64,000 nt of DNA from Amborella trichopoda. Lineage: Eukaryota > Streptophyta > Magnoliopsida > Amborellales > Amborellaceae. The notes under the pieces are model-generated. The model worked only from the letters and a program-made list of their open reading frames with translations. It made no database searches and had not been told where the DNA came from. This document shows, piece after piece, positions 22,566-34,490 of this stretch. Location: NCBI RefSeq assembly GCF_000471905.2, contig NW_006499207.1, positions 328,461 to 392,460 of the forward strand. Reading direction: 5' to 3'. Position numbers and translations under genes: made by a program. Position 1 is the stretch's first letter. The number at the start of each line of letters is the position of its first letter.

Positions 22566-23930
22566 TCTCTCAGAACCATGCTCAAGAGCAAGGGAAGGTA
22601 TACCAACCGATGAGAGAGGAATTTAAGGTGGGTTTGAGACTTACTCAGGCTGGCTTGCCTGGGCGCCCTCTTAGATCACAAAGGAAGCCCCCCAACTGCT
22701 TTAGCTGATTCAAAATCGCCTCCCTGGACCTGCAATCCTCTTGCATTCTGTACAATACTTCTATGGTTAATTGGCGAGACAAGTGGGTCGAACAGACCCA
22801 CCCTTGTCTTGGGGCATCACATGCTCATATGAGGGAGTAATGAAACTGAAGGCTTCCAATAAAGAGAGAAAGGAGAACAAAACTTGACAAAGGGATGAGA
22901 CTAGCATGACGGTCGGAAAGCTAACGATTCAGAGTGGTAGCCAGACAGGCATGGTTCTCAAGACCAGCACGATGTCAATACTACTCTAAACGGAGACCAA
23001 TATAGCGGCGTTAGGCTAAGTCTACCCTCAATCAAGTAAGGGGAGAAAAGAATGAGGAGTTGAAAAGGGGATGAAGAGAAAGAGAGCGAGACAGCGGAAG
23101 GGGAAGGAACCAGAAGACAATGGGTATCGCCGTTAGCATCATGAGAAGATGTCACCTCCCTTGCAGGCATAGATCGCTTCTAGTGACGCTCACGATGATA
23201 GCTTCCCATGAGGCACACGGTGCCAATCATGGAATACGAGAGGAAGCCTGTGGATGACAATGAGTGTCGCCATTGGCAATGCAAGGATGCAACACATCCC
23301 TTGCAGACGGCGATGAATCCCGACGAGTGCACGGTGATAACTTCCCGTGAGGTGCACAACGACGGGCACAGAGAGGCACTAAAGGAACCTGCGCGTGATG
23401 ATAGGTATTGCCGCGACCCATTTGCAGACGGCGATGGACATCACCGCCATAGTCTCACGTCAAGGTGAAGCCCCCGCAGAAGGCAATATGTTTCACTGCC
23501 TATGTTCCTCGTTAAGACGTTGAGCATACGTCAGTAGATGGCGATGAGCGGTGCTATCTGCAAGTCTCACTGGGAGGTTGAGACAAAGACAGAGGGGGAG
23601 GAGAGCTCGAGCATGGCGTTGCCATTGCCATGTGCGACCTATGAGATCATCAAAGAGGCATGCACGAAACTGCCACTGCCGTGCATGGCCTTTGAGGAAA
23701 ACTTAGGCGGAGGGGAGGAAGAAAAGAGAGGAGAAGAGAGAGAAGAAGAAAATAAAAAGAAGAGAGAGAAGATTTACCTCGAACCTAGTGGTACCAGTCC
23801 AAAAGTTTCTCTCACCTTAGTCTTGCTCTCAAACATGACCTAACAATGAAAAGAAAGAGAATCTGCATTAAGTAAAAACTCTCTCTTTTATTGAATGGTT
23901 TAGTCCTCTGGTGAGTATAATGATGATACG

Positions 23931-23938
23931 TATATATA
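23931..23938 (-). promoter_or_regulatory. TATA box of the element 1 5' LTR
   Basis: TATATATA at the conserved U3/R position. As the 5' LTR promoter it would have driven the gag transcript of element 1. Confidence 0.6.
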
Positions 23939-25153
23939 GAATTTACCCCAAACATGGGTGGATGATAAGGCGTAACCCTAATTTCTAAAAATTAAGATTA
24001 AAATGAATTAACAAAAATTAGAAAATAGGGTGCAAAATGGCAGATTTGCCCCTTCCTAACAACTTATGGAATTTCAGAGCAGTCCCTGTGTTGCCCTAGA
24101 ACGTGCATGATTTTTCATGGATGATCCAGGGTCGTTTCGATGCCCAGTTGATCGAAAGATTTGATATTTGATACCAACTTCGAGCCGTGGATCGTGTTTT
24201 TAGTGCACGATCATGTGACTTGAGATTTGAATGGGTCTTGAAACTTCAGATCGATAGTTTGCTTGTTCCTCGATGTTTTTTGATGATTTCTTTGCTAGAT
24301 CACACTGAGCATGCCATTACGATTGCCGAGCAACAAATGTAGCTTGATTCCATGCCCGAACGAAGATTTTGCAACCATGGAATTTTGGTCGGAGTCTAAA
24401 ATTTCGACGACGGAATTTGCAATTCCTTCGTCGGCTTCGTGTGCAGAATCTGCCCATTCATCATATACAGTGTTCAGGTTAGAGATGGCCCGAGACCTTA
24501 CGCTTGTGATGGAATTGGTCTCGCGTCGATTGGGCTCGTAAGCGATGTGATTAAGCCGCTAAAGCAAGGCACGACGCTGCTGAATTTTCTGCATTTTCTT
24601 CAAGGATCAGCAACTTCTCTCTAGCTTTTCTTCGTGCTTGGGTTTCGTCACGGGGAGTGCCACATATTGAATCGCTTGTCTTGATGCAACGAACATACTC
24701 ACTAAATTTGAGCATGATCCAACTTGAGATGGGTGTGATATGAGCGTTGAATGTTACTGCTCGTGACTATCCCTTCAATGGTGTAGAGTTGTAGGGTGGC
24801 CGCATGGGAATAGCATGCGGCTCCTCCTGTTTCCCTCTTTTATCTATAAATTATTCTTGGAGTGTCCGTTCAAGCGGAAATTTGAACCCCGAGGTTTTTC
24901 TACCCTGCTGGATCCAATGGCGGTGGTTCCACAACAAATTGAGACATAAAAAATGTTGCTCTAGTTATAGGGCCTGTTTCAGGGTGCAAGAGGCCGATTA
25001 TGCATGAACTGCTTCTCAGTTGTGCCATCTTAGGCATGTTGGAATGCAACGCAACTTGGCCGGAGTCTTTCGAGAGACCTCATGAAGATCTTGGCTAGTT
25101 CCGGGGCTATTATGAGACTATCGATATTTCCACTGTTTGCTAGATTTCCAACA

Positions 25154-26440
25154 CCTGGCTTCGCCATTTTCTTACCTTCATGATGGTCTTTAGCATTATG
25201 GAGGATTCTTTTTGTCATCGTCCTCACCCTCAAGGACTCTTGTTGTTGTTGATGTTGAAATGTGGGAGATCTTATGCGGCTCTCCCTGATGAGCCAATTT
25301 GTGTGGTTGATGTTAGGGAGATCTTCTGCAGCTCTCACTTTCTGATGAGATAATTTTTGTTGTGATTGGATGTTGACATTTGAGTATTTTAGGTAGACCT
25401 CATTAGCTAGGCTTGTGACTATTTGGAAATTGAGTGTTGGCTGAGGCAGTTGTAGTGCGTCAACCTGTTTTGTCGGTCTAAGCGCCCTTTCACGGGTTTT
25501 CACTTGAGCATGGGAAGTGGCACCGTAAAAATGGTTTTCACCAACTTCTATTATTTATTGGCTCTTTTACCCATGACCTCGCAGTCATGTCCATTGTTTT
25601 CATCCGTTTTTGCTCAGGGTGCCCTTTTGGGATTTTCGTACGTGAAGTTTAAGGGTGCCCTTAAGCTGTGCAGTTTAAGGTCATGCAGTACGGACCAGAA
25701 CTGTGCAGTTTAAAGTCATGCAGTTAGGACTAGTAAGTGGGTTGCTATGAAGGTAAAGCTGCATGAAGGATAGGTTTGTGGATAGCTACCTGACTCCCTA
25801 GGGATAAAGTTAGTTAAGGCTATACACGAGCAAAGAGGTTTAGATAAAGATGGCGGCCCTACGAGGTGTGGCAAGCAGAAGAGACCTCATCAGGGATTAG
25901 GAGGGCCAATGTGACTGTACGAGGATAATGAGTAATGGTATGGAAGTAACTCTGCTGAGAATGATAGGTCAGAGTGCAGATGAACCTTATTGAGGGTTGA
26001 AGGATAATAATGGATTTGACTCCTTGAGGATAGTGGGTCGCAGTAAGTTGTGACTCTCAGTGGAATGTTAGTGCGAAACAAACCTATTGAGGACTTAAGG
26101 GGTAGGTACAACCCTTTCATGCATCTAACTCCACTGGGGGTGTTGATGAAATACACCTTTAGCGAATAGGTGGCCCATCTCTTGATTTGAGTTATGCGTA
26201 TGGACTATTTGTCGCACCGTGCGTTATAGTTTTAGGGTAGCTTGAACCATGACTATGCAGTTTTATGTCATGCGGTGAGGACCATGAAGTTTAAGGTCGT
26301 ACAACTAGACCTTCGCTACAGTTTAAGGTTTAGTAGTTTGGACCATGTCGCTAAGCCTTTTAAGTCATGCGGCCAGGACGTGCACTATGGTTTAAGGTCA
26401 TATGGCTGGACCATAGTCGTAGAGTTTTGAGTTGTGCGAA
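25154..26440 (-). repeat. Family T 3' internal region (right flank of element 1)
   Basis: It matches the element 1 region from about 7,405 onward (CCTGGCTTC, GATGGTCTTTAGCATT, TTTTACCCATGACCT) with internal deletions. It carries two small CATGCA-type arrays (25,668-25,730 and 26,222-26,437). It continues the older element seen at 3,098-4,267. It is cut near 26,440 by chromovirus RT sequence. Confidence 0.75.
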
Positions 26441-26830
26441 GAATTTGAAATAGAGGTGGCCTCTAGTACTACTCCTATTTCTAAAGCCCCATATAGGATG
26501 GCTCCCGCTGAGTTAAAAGAGTTGAAGGAGCAATTATAGGAATTATTGGATAAGGGGTTCATCTGACCTAGTGTGTCACTGTGGGGCACACCGATTCTAT
26601 TTGTGAAAAAGAAAGACTAGCCTTTGAGGATATGCATTGATTATAGACAATTGAATTAGGATACAGTAAAGAATAAATACCCGTTGCCCAGAATTGATGA
26701 TTTATTTGACCAACTGCAAGGGGCCCTAGTAATTTCAAAAATTGACCTCCAATCTCGGTACCACCAATTGTGTGTTAAGGAAGAGGATATTTCCAAGACT
26801 ACATTAAGGACTCGATATGGCCACTACGAG
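26441..26830 (+). pseudogene. Chromovirus (Tekay/Del-like) reverse transcriptase fragment
   Basis: One frame encodes the N-terminal [22 protein letters not shown], then [64 protein letters not shown] and TRYGHYE. Four in-frame stops (after KEQL, GFI, KKKD and RQLN) are TAG or TGA where C-to-T change of CAG or CGA would produce them. The sequence ends at 26,830 within the RT and continues directly as LTR, so the palm with YMDD, RNase H and integrase are deleted. Confidence 0.88.
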
Positions 26831-26936
26831 TTGTGGGCAGCGCCGGCTGAGTTGTGAGCAGTGTCGGCTGAGTTTTGTGCAGCACCGGCTGGGCTGTGTG
26901 CAGCTTCAGCTGGGTTGTGTGCAGCATCGGCTGGGT
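26831..26936. repeat. Minisatellite, five units of 21-22 bp
   Basis: Five imperfect units of the type TTGTGTGCAGCATCGGCTGGG at the truncated start of the LTR. They are a diverged relative of the GCGCTGGCC array near the start of the other chromovirus LTRs. Confidence 0.9.
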
Positions 26937-28206
26937 AGAGGGTCAGCACGGGCTGTTTCTCTGACATACATGAGTTGAGTATGCCACTTGTTGAATGCAT
27001 GCTGATGTGGGTGCCACCTGTCCAGATTTTAAGTCTTTTGATGACACTTGGACCACCACCTCAAACATAAGAGTAATTAAGCGTCTTCTCTCAACCACTC
27101 CACTCATTCTTACCTCATTTCTCTCTCTCTCTAAGACACAAGATTAGAAGAAGTGACTGTTGGAGGACCGCCATTATTGGGTTGGTGAGAGCTGTGAGAA
27201 GAGGAGTGGGGAAGGTATGATTTTATAATGAAAGTGGATACTAAAACAGAATGTATGATTCTTAGATTATGTGAGAAATTCATGTTATGTTTGTGCATTG
27301 TGAGTGAATGTTTGTTATCATGTTCTTCACCATGAAATGAAGGCCATGGAACGTGTTCTTGAGATATGTTATATGCCACTGTGAAATTCCAAGAACATAT
27401 GTGTTCTTGGAAGAGACTTTTGAGTAGCCAAACGGAGTCCGATTGACCTCAAACCCCACCATTGGGAAGATATTCAAGTCTAGTAAAATGTTTGTTTTTT
27501 CCCTTTGTTCAAATTCTTTACAAAAATGAAGTTATGTCTCAAAATGCGAAGGTATATCACTGTTGACTGTTTTCATGGAGTTTTGCACTAATGCCATTGT
27601 GGTCGCTGATTTTAACTAACCAAACGACTTCATTTTTGCCAAAGTAGAGCCATTTGAAAGATCTTTGAATGAGCTAAAATATTTTGAAATTCCTTTTAAA
27701 TTTATGTCGTTGTGGCCAGTGTTGATAAATTTCAGAACTATGACCTTGTTTCACACGAATATTTGAACCACCGAATGGAATCCAAATGCTTTAAAATTTA
27801 CCTTGTTAGAAAGATATACGTCTTGGATTAAACTTTTATTTTGAAATCGTCGCAAGTTGCCTAACGGATTGAAAGTTATAGTGATATACAGTAGGGTACA
27901 TCGCTGTTTACTGTACACAGTAGGGTGGGCAGCTAGTTAACCCTCACCTCCTTGAACCTTGAAGAGGTCAAACGGCATCCAATTGTCTACAAAAACATTC
28001 CCATTTGAGAGATAGTTGGGTTGGGTACAAATTTTTGTTTTGGAACCATTTTCAAACTCTAAATAATCCAATAGTTACAACCCGAATGGTGAGTGCATGT
28101 CAATCCCCTTAATAGAAGGAAATTGAGATGTAAGGCTTAACTGAAATAATGTTATTGTTACTATTGTCATTGTGATACTGTTAAAGTGTGATGTGCCACT
28201 ACCAAA

Positions 28207-28560
28207 ATGTGACAATTATATTTATGTGATATGTGAATGGATACCTACTGTGTGAATAATGGTATCATGATTTATGTGATATGTGAATGGATACCTATTG
28301 TCTGAATGATGGTATCATGCTATTTATGTGATACGTGAATGGATACCTACTGTGTGAATGATGATATCATGCTATATATGTGATATGTGAATGGGTACCT
28401 ACTATGTGAATAATAGTGCCTGTTGGGAAGGGTACCTATTGTGTGAATGATGGTGCCGGTAGCTGCGATGCTTATGTGTTATGTGAATAGGCACCTACTG
28501 TGTGAATGATGGTGCTGACAGCTGCCTGTTGGGAAGGGTACCTACTGTGTGAATGATTGT
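28207..28560. repeat. 52-bp minisatellite of the chromovirus LTR
   Basis: Seven or so units of about 52-60 bp with core GTGAATGGATACCTACTGTG and TGAATGATGGTATCATG. The reverse complement occurs at 56,453-56,875 and 61,592-62,470. Confidence 0.92.
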
Positions 28561-29578
28561 ACCGACATCTGCGATCTTTCCTTGACTCCCCATGATAGGA
28601 CGGGACTCAGGATGTGAGTAGTTGGGAGGGTCAACGCCCCCCAGATCTATATAGGCACTATGCATTGGGTCATCTAATGGTAGTGCAACGGTCTCTCGCC
28701 AGAAGGGCATAAGGAGAGGGTCGTGTCTTGCAAGGCCATTGCCTATCGAAACCCCAAAGCGCGTTAGGTATTGTGTGCATGAGTGAGGACATTACGAAGT
28801 GGATTTACCCACTTGTCATTGTCCACCCTCTTGAGTGAGGGTAGAAGTCCCAAGTTCATGATTGGCTTAGCTTGACCAATGTGGCTTGAACTTCAGGAGT
28901 AATTAAATCTATTTGCCTATCTTATTTAATCTTTCTGCATGAACTTTTAACTGTATTTGTGATCTGTTGTCCTTATTTCTTTGCTTTAAGTAAGGGGATT
29001 GTGGCTTATGTATTATAAATTGAACTACCTTAATCACATTATTGTTAGAGTATTGAAAAACATGTTGAGGGACTTCATTTGATAGATGTGTATATATACG
29101 TATATATGTGCAGTGCATGTTGTTATCACTATCATGTTAGTTGGAATGCACTGGTGTAGATCTACTTACTGGGTTTTTAGCTCATTCCATCTTATTTTCA
29201 TAACTGTAGAGTGAAGGTGGGTGGCAATTTGGGGGTTTGAAGCCCGAGATTAAGAAGTTTTGAGAAGCCATTTTTCCAAAGACCCTCACAGTATGTTTTG
29301 GTGGTTTCAGCAATATGATGTTTCCTTTTGTGTATTTTGGGCTTGTAGGGCCTCGAAAAAATTGTAAAGACTTTTGATAATGAATGAATGAAATGGTTGT
29401 ACGTTTTGGACTGATAATTGCTGATGAATGGATTTATTCTAGTTTTCTTTCATGGTTTGCTCTCGATTGTATGCTTTTATGCATTGAGTCAATCCAACCT
29501 GAATGACGTTCAAGACCTCTGATCGCGATCCTGCGCTCTATCGCTCTCAGGCAGGGGTCAAGGAGTGGGGTCGTGACA

Positions 29579-30825
29579 ATGTGTATAAATAGAATTTGCC
29601 CCAAACATGGGTGGATGATCAAAAGTAACCCTAATTTCTAAAAATTATGAATAAATTGAGTTAAAAGAAATAGAAAATAGGGTGAAAAGTGCAGATTTGG
29701 CCCTTCTAAAAGTCTTGTGGAAGTTCAGAACAATCCCTATGTTGCCTTAGAACATGCATGATTTTTCATGGATGATCCCGAGTCGTTCTGATGCCTGGTT
29801 GATCAAAAGATGATTGTTTTCTTATAGGGCTTGGCAAGGATATCGATTTGATACTAACTTCGAGCTATGGATCGTGTTTTTGGGGCACGATCATGTGACT
29901 TGAAGTTTGGTTGAATCGTTCAACTTCAGATCGATAGTGTGCTTGTTTCTTGATTTTTTTCTATGATTTCTTCACTTGATCACACTGATCATGTAGTTAC
30001 GATAGTGGGGCAACAAACGCAGCTCGATTCTGTGCCTGGATGAAGATTTTATAACCTTGGAATTTTGGTCGGAATCTGAAATTTCAGTAACGGAATTTAC
30101 AGTCACTTCGTTGGCTTCATGTGTTGAATCTGACCTTTTGTCATGTACGTGGATAGGGTCAGAGATAACCTGAGACCTTGCACATGCGATGGAATTGGTC
30201 TCATGTCGATTAGGATCACGGGTAGCATGATTAGGTCGTTCGAGCGAGGCATGACGTTGCTGAATTTCCTGTACTTTCTCCATAATCAACAACGTCTCTC
30301 TAGCTTTTCTTAGCGCTCGGGCATTGTCATGGGGTGTGCCACATATCAAAATGCTCGTATTGATGAGACGAAATATGCTCACAAAATTTGGGCTTGATCC
30401 GACATCAGATGAGTGAGATCTGAGAGTCGAAAGTCACTAGTCGTGACTGTCCCTTTAATGGTATTGAGTTGCAGAGTGGCCGCATGGGACTAGCGTGCGG
30501 CTCCTCCTATTTCTCTCTTTCGCCTATAAAATTTTCTTAGGATGCTCGTTCGAGCTGAAATTTGACCCTTGTGGTTTTTCAATCGTGCCGGATCTAATGG
30601 TGGTCGTCCCATAGGAAATTGAGACCGCAAAAATGTAGCTATAGTTTCTTAGTCTGCACTGCCTTAGACATGTCGGATTGTGACGAAACATGACAGGAGA
30701 CTTTTGAGAGTCTTCATGAAGATCTTGACCAGTTCTGGGGCAATTCTGAGACTGTCGGGATTTCCACTATTCGCTAGGCTTTCATTGAGCGGGGGCCCCA
30801 TGATGATGAAAAATATCTTCTAACA
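29579..30825 (-). repeat. 3' LTR of element 2 (U3 only)
   Basis: It starts TGTTAGAAGATATTTTTC at 30,825 on the minus strand and is cut at 29,579 in its TATA region (TATTTATAC). The remainder of the LTR is not present next to it. The purine-rich tract before it, GCGGGGCATGC, is the polypurine tract of the element. Confidence 0.8.
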
Positions 30826-32234
30826 GCATGCCCCGCTGATTGTTGTGCTTCGAGAGAATTGAGAAGTGAAATTATTTGAGAAATTTGAGGGATCTTGTGG
30901 AAGTCCTCATCCTCAAGGGACTATTTACGATTCTGACAGCTTGTGGATTTTGTAAGGACCTCATTGGCCAGAGATCTTGCATATGTGGAGGTCAAGTTCT
31001 ACAAACCTTTGGTCGACATTGTTCATTGCTACACTAGGTTTTCTTTTGATGATCATGGTATCTCTATAGGTTTCGCCAAGTGGGGTCCAGTTGGGGGTGT
31101 GTCGCGAAGCTCTAGGCATGTCGACTAGGGGAAATTTTGGCGAGGCAGCCTCATGAGCCCCATCCAAAAGGTTTGAGCCTATCATCCAAGGATTTTTTTA
31201 AGCGAGTTGATCTCATGGCGAGGAATACCCTGAAGTCTCTAGCAGGTTTGGCCCTGGCTTCGTCAGTTTCTTGCCTTTGTGATGGTCTTTAGCATTTTCA
31301 AGGGATCTTTTGGTCATCGTCCTCACCCTTAAGGACTCTTGTTTTTGTTGATGTGGTAGATCTTATGCTGCTCTCACTCTTGGCGAGCTATTTTTTGTTG
31401 GGATTGAATGCTGGCCTTTGAGGATTTTAGGTAGACCTCATTAACTAGGATTGTGACTGTTTGAAAATTGAGTGTCGGCTGAGGCTGTGATAGTGCGTCA
31501 AATTATTTTTGTCTGTCCAATTGCCCTTTTGTGGGTTTTCACTTGAACAAGAAAAGCGGCGCCGTAGAGATGGTTTTGACCGACTTCCTTCATTTTGGGG
31601 GCTCCACCCTTTTCATCCGTTTTTGCTCACGATGCCCTTTTGGAGTTTTCACTGTGCCTGGGTTTTTGTTTTTCATGAAAGTCTTTTACTCATGGTTTCG
31701 TAACCATGATTTTCCGTCATTTTTACTCATGACGTTCCCTGTTCAGGTGTACACCATGACCCCTTTTTTTTGGTGGAGGCTTGCTTAGGGTCGTTCCTTC
31801 GAGACCAGTGCAATGCCTTTTAACGTCATGTGGCCATACTATAGTTTAGGGTCATACAACTGGACTGTAGTGGTGATGAATGGAAGCATGTGGAGGCCAT
31901 GGAGTGAGTATGGTGATGGTTATGACTCACTTTGGGAAGATGGCATGAGGTTGTCTGTGGAGGATGGATGATGTATGAATGGTGGGTGAAAAGTGGTGAC
32001 CCACTAGCTGATGGCGAATATGGATTGTGGAATGGTTAGCAGTTTTGTGGACATGGGTAAGACCCACTGGGGAATGATGGATGATGGTAATGATGGAGTG
32101 CATGAATTCACTTGAGAGGTAATGAAGGTGTTGTGCACACATGAATGGGTTAGTTATGGAAAGCGTTCATGAGGATGCACGTATAGTGGGTGTGCACGTA
32201 TGTTGGGGCATCTTTAATGCCATGCCTACTGGAC

Positions 32235-32542
32235 ATGGGCAAAGCAGTTTAATGTCATGTGGCTAGAATGTGCACAATGGTTTAAGGTCATATAGCTTGG
32301 ACCATGGTTACGTAGTTTTAGAATCTTGCAACTAAGACTGTGCAGTTTAAGGTCGTGCAACTAGATCCCCGCTACAATTTAAGGTCATATAGTTTGGACC
32401 ATGGTCATGCTGTTTAAAGTCATGTAGTTAGGACTAGAGCCGTGCAGTTTAACTTCATGCAGCATGGACTATAGCTATGTAGTGTAAAGTCATGCAATTA
32501 GGACTAGAGCTATGCAGTTTAAAGTGATGTAGCATGGACTAG
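32235..32542. repeat. CATGCA-rich minisatellite, element 2, block 1
   Basis: Units of 30-40 bp with TGCAGTTTAA-GTCATGCA-GGAC. It corresponds to 9,320-9,742 of element 1. Confidence 0.88.
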
Positions 32543-32989
32543 CATGTGGGTCTCCATGTAGCAATCTGAGTCCCTGAGGATAAAGATAGTTAAGGATATA
32601 CACAAGTAGAGAGCTTTAGATGAGTACAGTGGCTCTGCAAGCGAGAGCGAACTTCCCTAGGCACTAAGAGGGTAAGTGTGACTCTACAGGGATAATGAGT
32701 AATGATATGCATGTAATTTTGCTAGGGATGATGGCCGGAGCATACGTGTAACTCCACTGGGGATTGAGAAGATAAGAATGACCCTAACTCCATGGGGATA
32801 GTGGGTCGCAGTAGGATGTGACTCTCACCAAAATGTTGGCACGAAATAGACTCACCAGGGATTAAAAGGTTAGGTGTGACCCTTGCAGACATCTAACTCC
32901 ACTAGGGATGTTGATGAAATATACCTGGTGAAGAAGTGGTCCATCTCACAATTAAGGTTATGTGTATGGACTATTTGTCACACCGTGCA

Positions 32990-33310
32990 TTACAGTTTTA
33001 AGGTCTTGTGGCTTTGACCGTAGCTATGAAGTTTAAAGTCTTGCAGCCAAGACCATGCAGTTTAAGGTCATGCAACTAAACCTTCGCTACTGTTTAAGGA
33101 CATGTAGTTTGGACCATAGCGCTAAGCCTTTTTACGTCATGCGGTCAGGATGTGCACTATGGTTTAAGGTCACACAGCTGGACCATGGTCGTATAGTTTT
33201 GAGTCGTGTAGTGAGGACTAAGCAGTTTAAGGTCGTGCAATTAGACCTTCGCTACAGTTTAAGAGCATATAGTTTGCACCATGGCTGTGCAGTTTAAGGT
33301 CATGCAGCAC
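32990..33310. repeat. CATGCA-rich minisatellite, element 2, block 2
   Basis: It corresponds to 10,225-10,652 of element 1, with the same alternation of GTTTAAGGTCATGCA and TAGACCTTCGCTAC segments. Confidence 0.88.
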
Positions 33311-33765
33311 TGACCGTAGCTGTGGTGAGGGAATGCGAATCCATAGGGAAGAGAGCCATCACTAGAGACTGGGCTCCCTGAGGAGTGAGACTATGGTGCA
33401 GGGAATCAACTTCCTGAGGATGTAGGACGATGGTGCAGATGGGAGTGCCATGGTATGCGCATGACAGTAAATGTTGAACGGCACACACGGCATTAAGGCT
33501 AGATGATGTGCACATGGCGTTAGGTACTAGTTGAGCTGCACGGCATTAAGTCCTAGACAAAGGGTGCGACGATAGCCTCTGGGTGAAGGCGCATGGCGAT
33601 GGCCCTTGGCAAAGGCATGCGGCGATGGTCCTTGACGAACGCGTGCGACGATGGCTTTTTTGGGTATCGGGCTTGACTGGCCCCAGCCCAGTCTCATTGC
33701 CGTCTGACGATGAGGATTGCAACGTCTTTTCATATTTATCAAGGGTAGTTTGCGACACTGTCAAG

Positions 33766-33774
33766 TATAAAAGG
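33766..33774 (+). promoter_or_regulatory. TATA box facing against element 2
   Basis: TATAAAAGG in GTATAAAAGGGGGAAAACCCC, a textbook plant TATA context, with a GAGAGAGAG tract 55-60 bp downstream. It is the counterpart of 11,133 in element 1. Here it has no gene to drive because the plant-mobile-domain gene is deleted. Confidence 0.6.
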
Positions 33775-34183
33775 GGGAAAACCCCATTTTACAGTTTTAC
33801 CAAGGGGTAAAAGAGTTTAATGTGTGAGAGAGAGAGCCTTAGCCTTTAGCAAGATACTTCCAACGAGAGTTTTCTAGCGAAAGTTTGCAGCGGAGAAGCC
33901 GTCATGAGTTTTCTGACTAGCTTGAGCAGGTCATGGAGCTTAGCGAGGTGCTTGCGATCATTTTGAGACAGTGTTGAGGCTCTTTGAGCAAGGAACAATG
34001 TTTCTCGGGGCCTTTAATCAGATTTGCAGAGGTGCTCTGCCGGAGTCCGGGTGCTTATCCGGTAGTCCTGTGGCTGAAGGAGGGTTGCATAGAAGGCAGA
34101 GGAGCCTGGCGATCCTCTGGTTATTGTTGGAGAAGAAGGTGCAATAGTAGTGGGCTCACCGGGAACTCAGTGAAATTCCAGTG

Positions 34184-34490
34184 CTCCCTTCACGTGTCCC
34201 TAAGCCACACATGGTGATAAGTATTCTTGGGAGCACACCGCTCGTGGCAATGGTATTGCGCGACATTGACATGCATCATGATAGAACGCGATATTATGTT
34301 GCGCATGGTGATGAATGTGCGTGGTGTTGAGTTGCGCACTGTGATGACCATGGACGGGGATGCCTTATGGGGGTCAAGAATGATGCCAAATGAGGAGGCC
34401 CTGCCATTATGGTGCGTTGGAAGCCAAGTCCTCCAGCACAACAGCAAAGTCCATGTTGTTTTGGGGGAAGGGAATCCACCACGGGCCAGC
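34184..34490. other. Unassigned 300-bp segment between 3' region and RT
   Basis: It matches neither the RT nor the 3' internal region as seen elsewhere in the window. It contains several GTGATG and GCGCA-type short repeats. Open frames crossing it (34,190-34,624 minus) are RT only in their upstream part. It may be filler at a deletion junction or a part of the family not preserved in the other copies. Confidence 0.4.

Larger units (their letters stand above)
4268..25153 (-). mobile_element. Element 1: family T (Tat-like Ty3/gypsy) with antisense plant-mobile-domain gene
   Basis: A minus-strand LTR retrotransposon of about 21 kb including a nested solo LTR. In element order: 5' LTR (25,153 to 19,988, interrupted), primer site, gag, then the antisense plant-mobile-domain gene, a repeat-rich 3' internal region, polypurine tract (6,974-6,958) and 3' LTR (6,957 to about 4,268). 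By eye its two LTRs resemble each other more than they resemble the element 2 LTR, supporting one element. Protease, RT, RNase H and integrase are absent: gag-side sequence ends near 15,875 and the antisense gene ends near 15,761. The last 60 or so bases of the 3' LTR are missing, so no target-site duplication can be shown. It sits in a 3' internal region of an older family member. Confidence 0.75.
22561..25153 (-). repeat. 5' LTR of element 1, main part
   Basis: It continues the LTR begun at 19,988. On the minus strand it starts TGTTGGAAATCTAGC at 25,153 and lacks the first ~40 bp of U3 after TGTTGGA that the other copies have (TTTTTCATCATCATGGGGCC). By eye it is close to 4,268-6,957, its partner LTR. 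The open frames at 23,208-23,468 and 23,538-23,843 fall in R-U5 repeats and are not genes. Confidence 0.85.
26831..29578 (+). repeat. Chromovirus LTR, plus strand, 5'-truncated
   Basis: It matches the minus-strand LTR at 55,427-58,642 through nearly its whole length: CGGCTG minisatellite, AAATGAAGGCCATGGAACG segment, 52-bp minisatellite, CAGTAAGTAG-type 3' part, and the end CGCTCTATCGCTCTC...GGGGTCGTGACA at 29,578. The LTR start (TGTGACGATC) is missing. The middle contains spaced ATTTGAAAGAT-type segments also found in the other copies. No gene is present. Confidence 0.85.
30826..34183 (-). repeat. Repeat-rich 3' internal region of element 2
   Basis: Collinear with 6,958-11,520 of element 1 but with single copies of the 94-bp, 122-bp and 880-bp repeats. 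It keeps both CATGCA-type arrays, the GGCGATGG tandem repeat (33,560-33,660) and the antisense TATA box. It ends near 34,183 after the GTGGGCTCACCGGGAACTC segment, about 550 bp before the place where the antisense gene would start. No coding sequence is recognisable. Confidence 0.75.
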
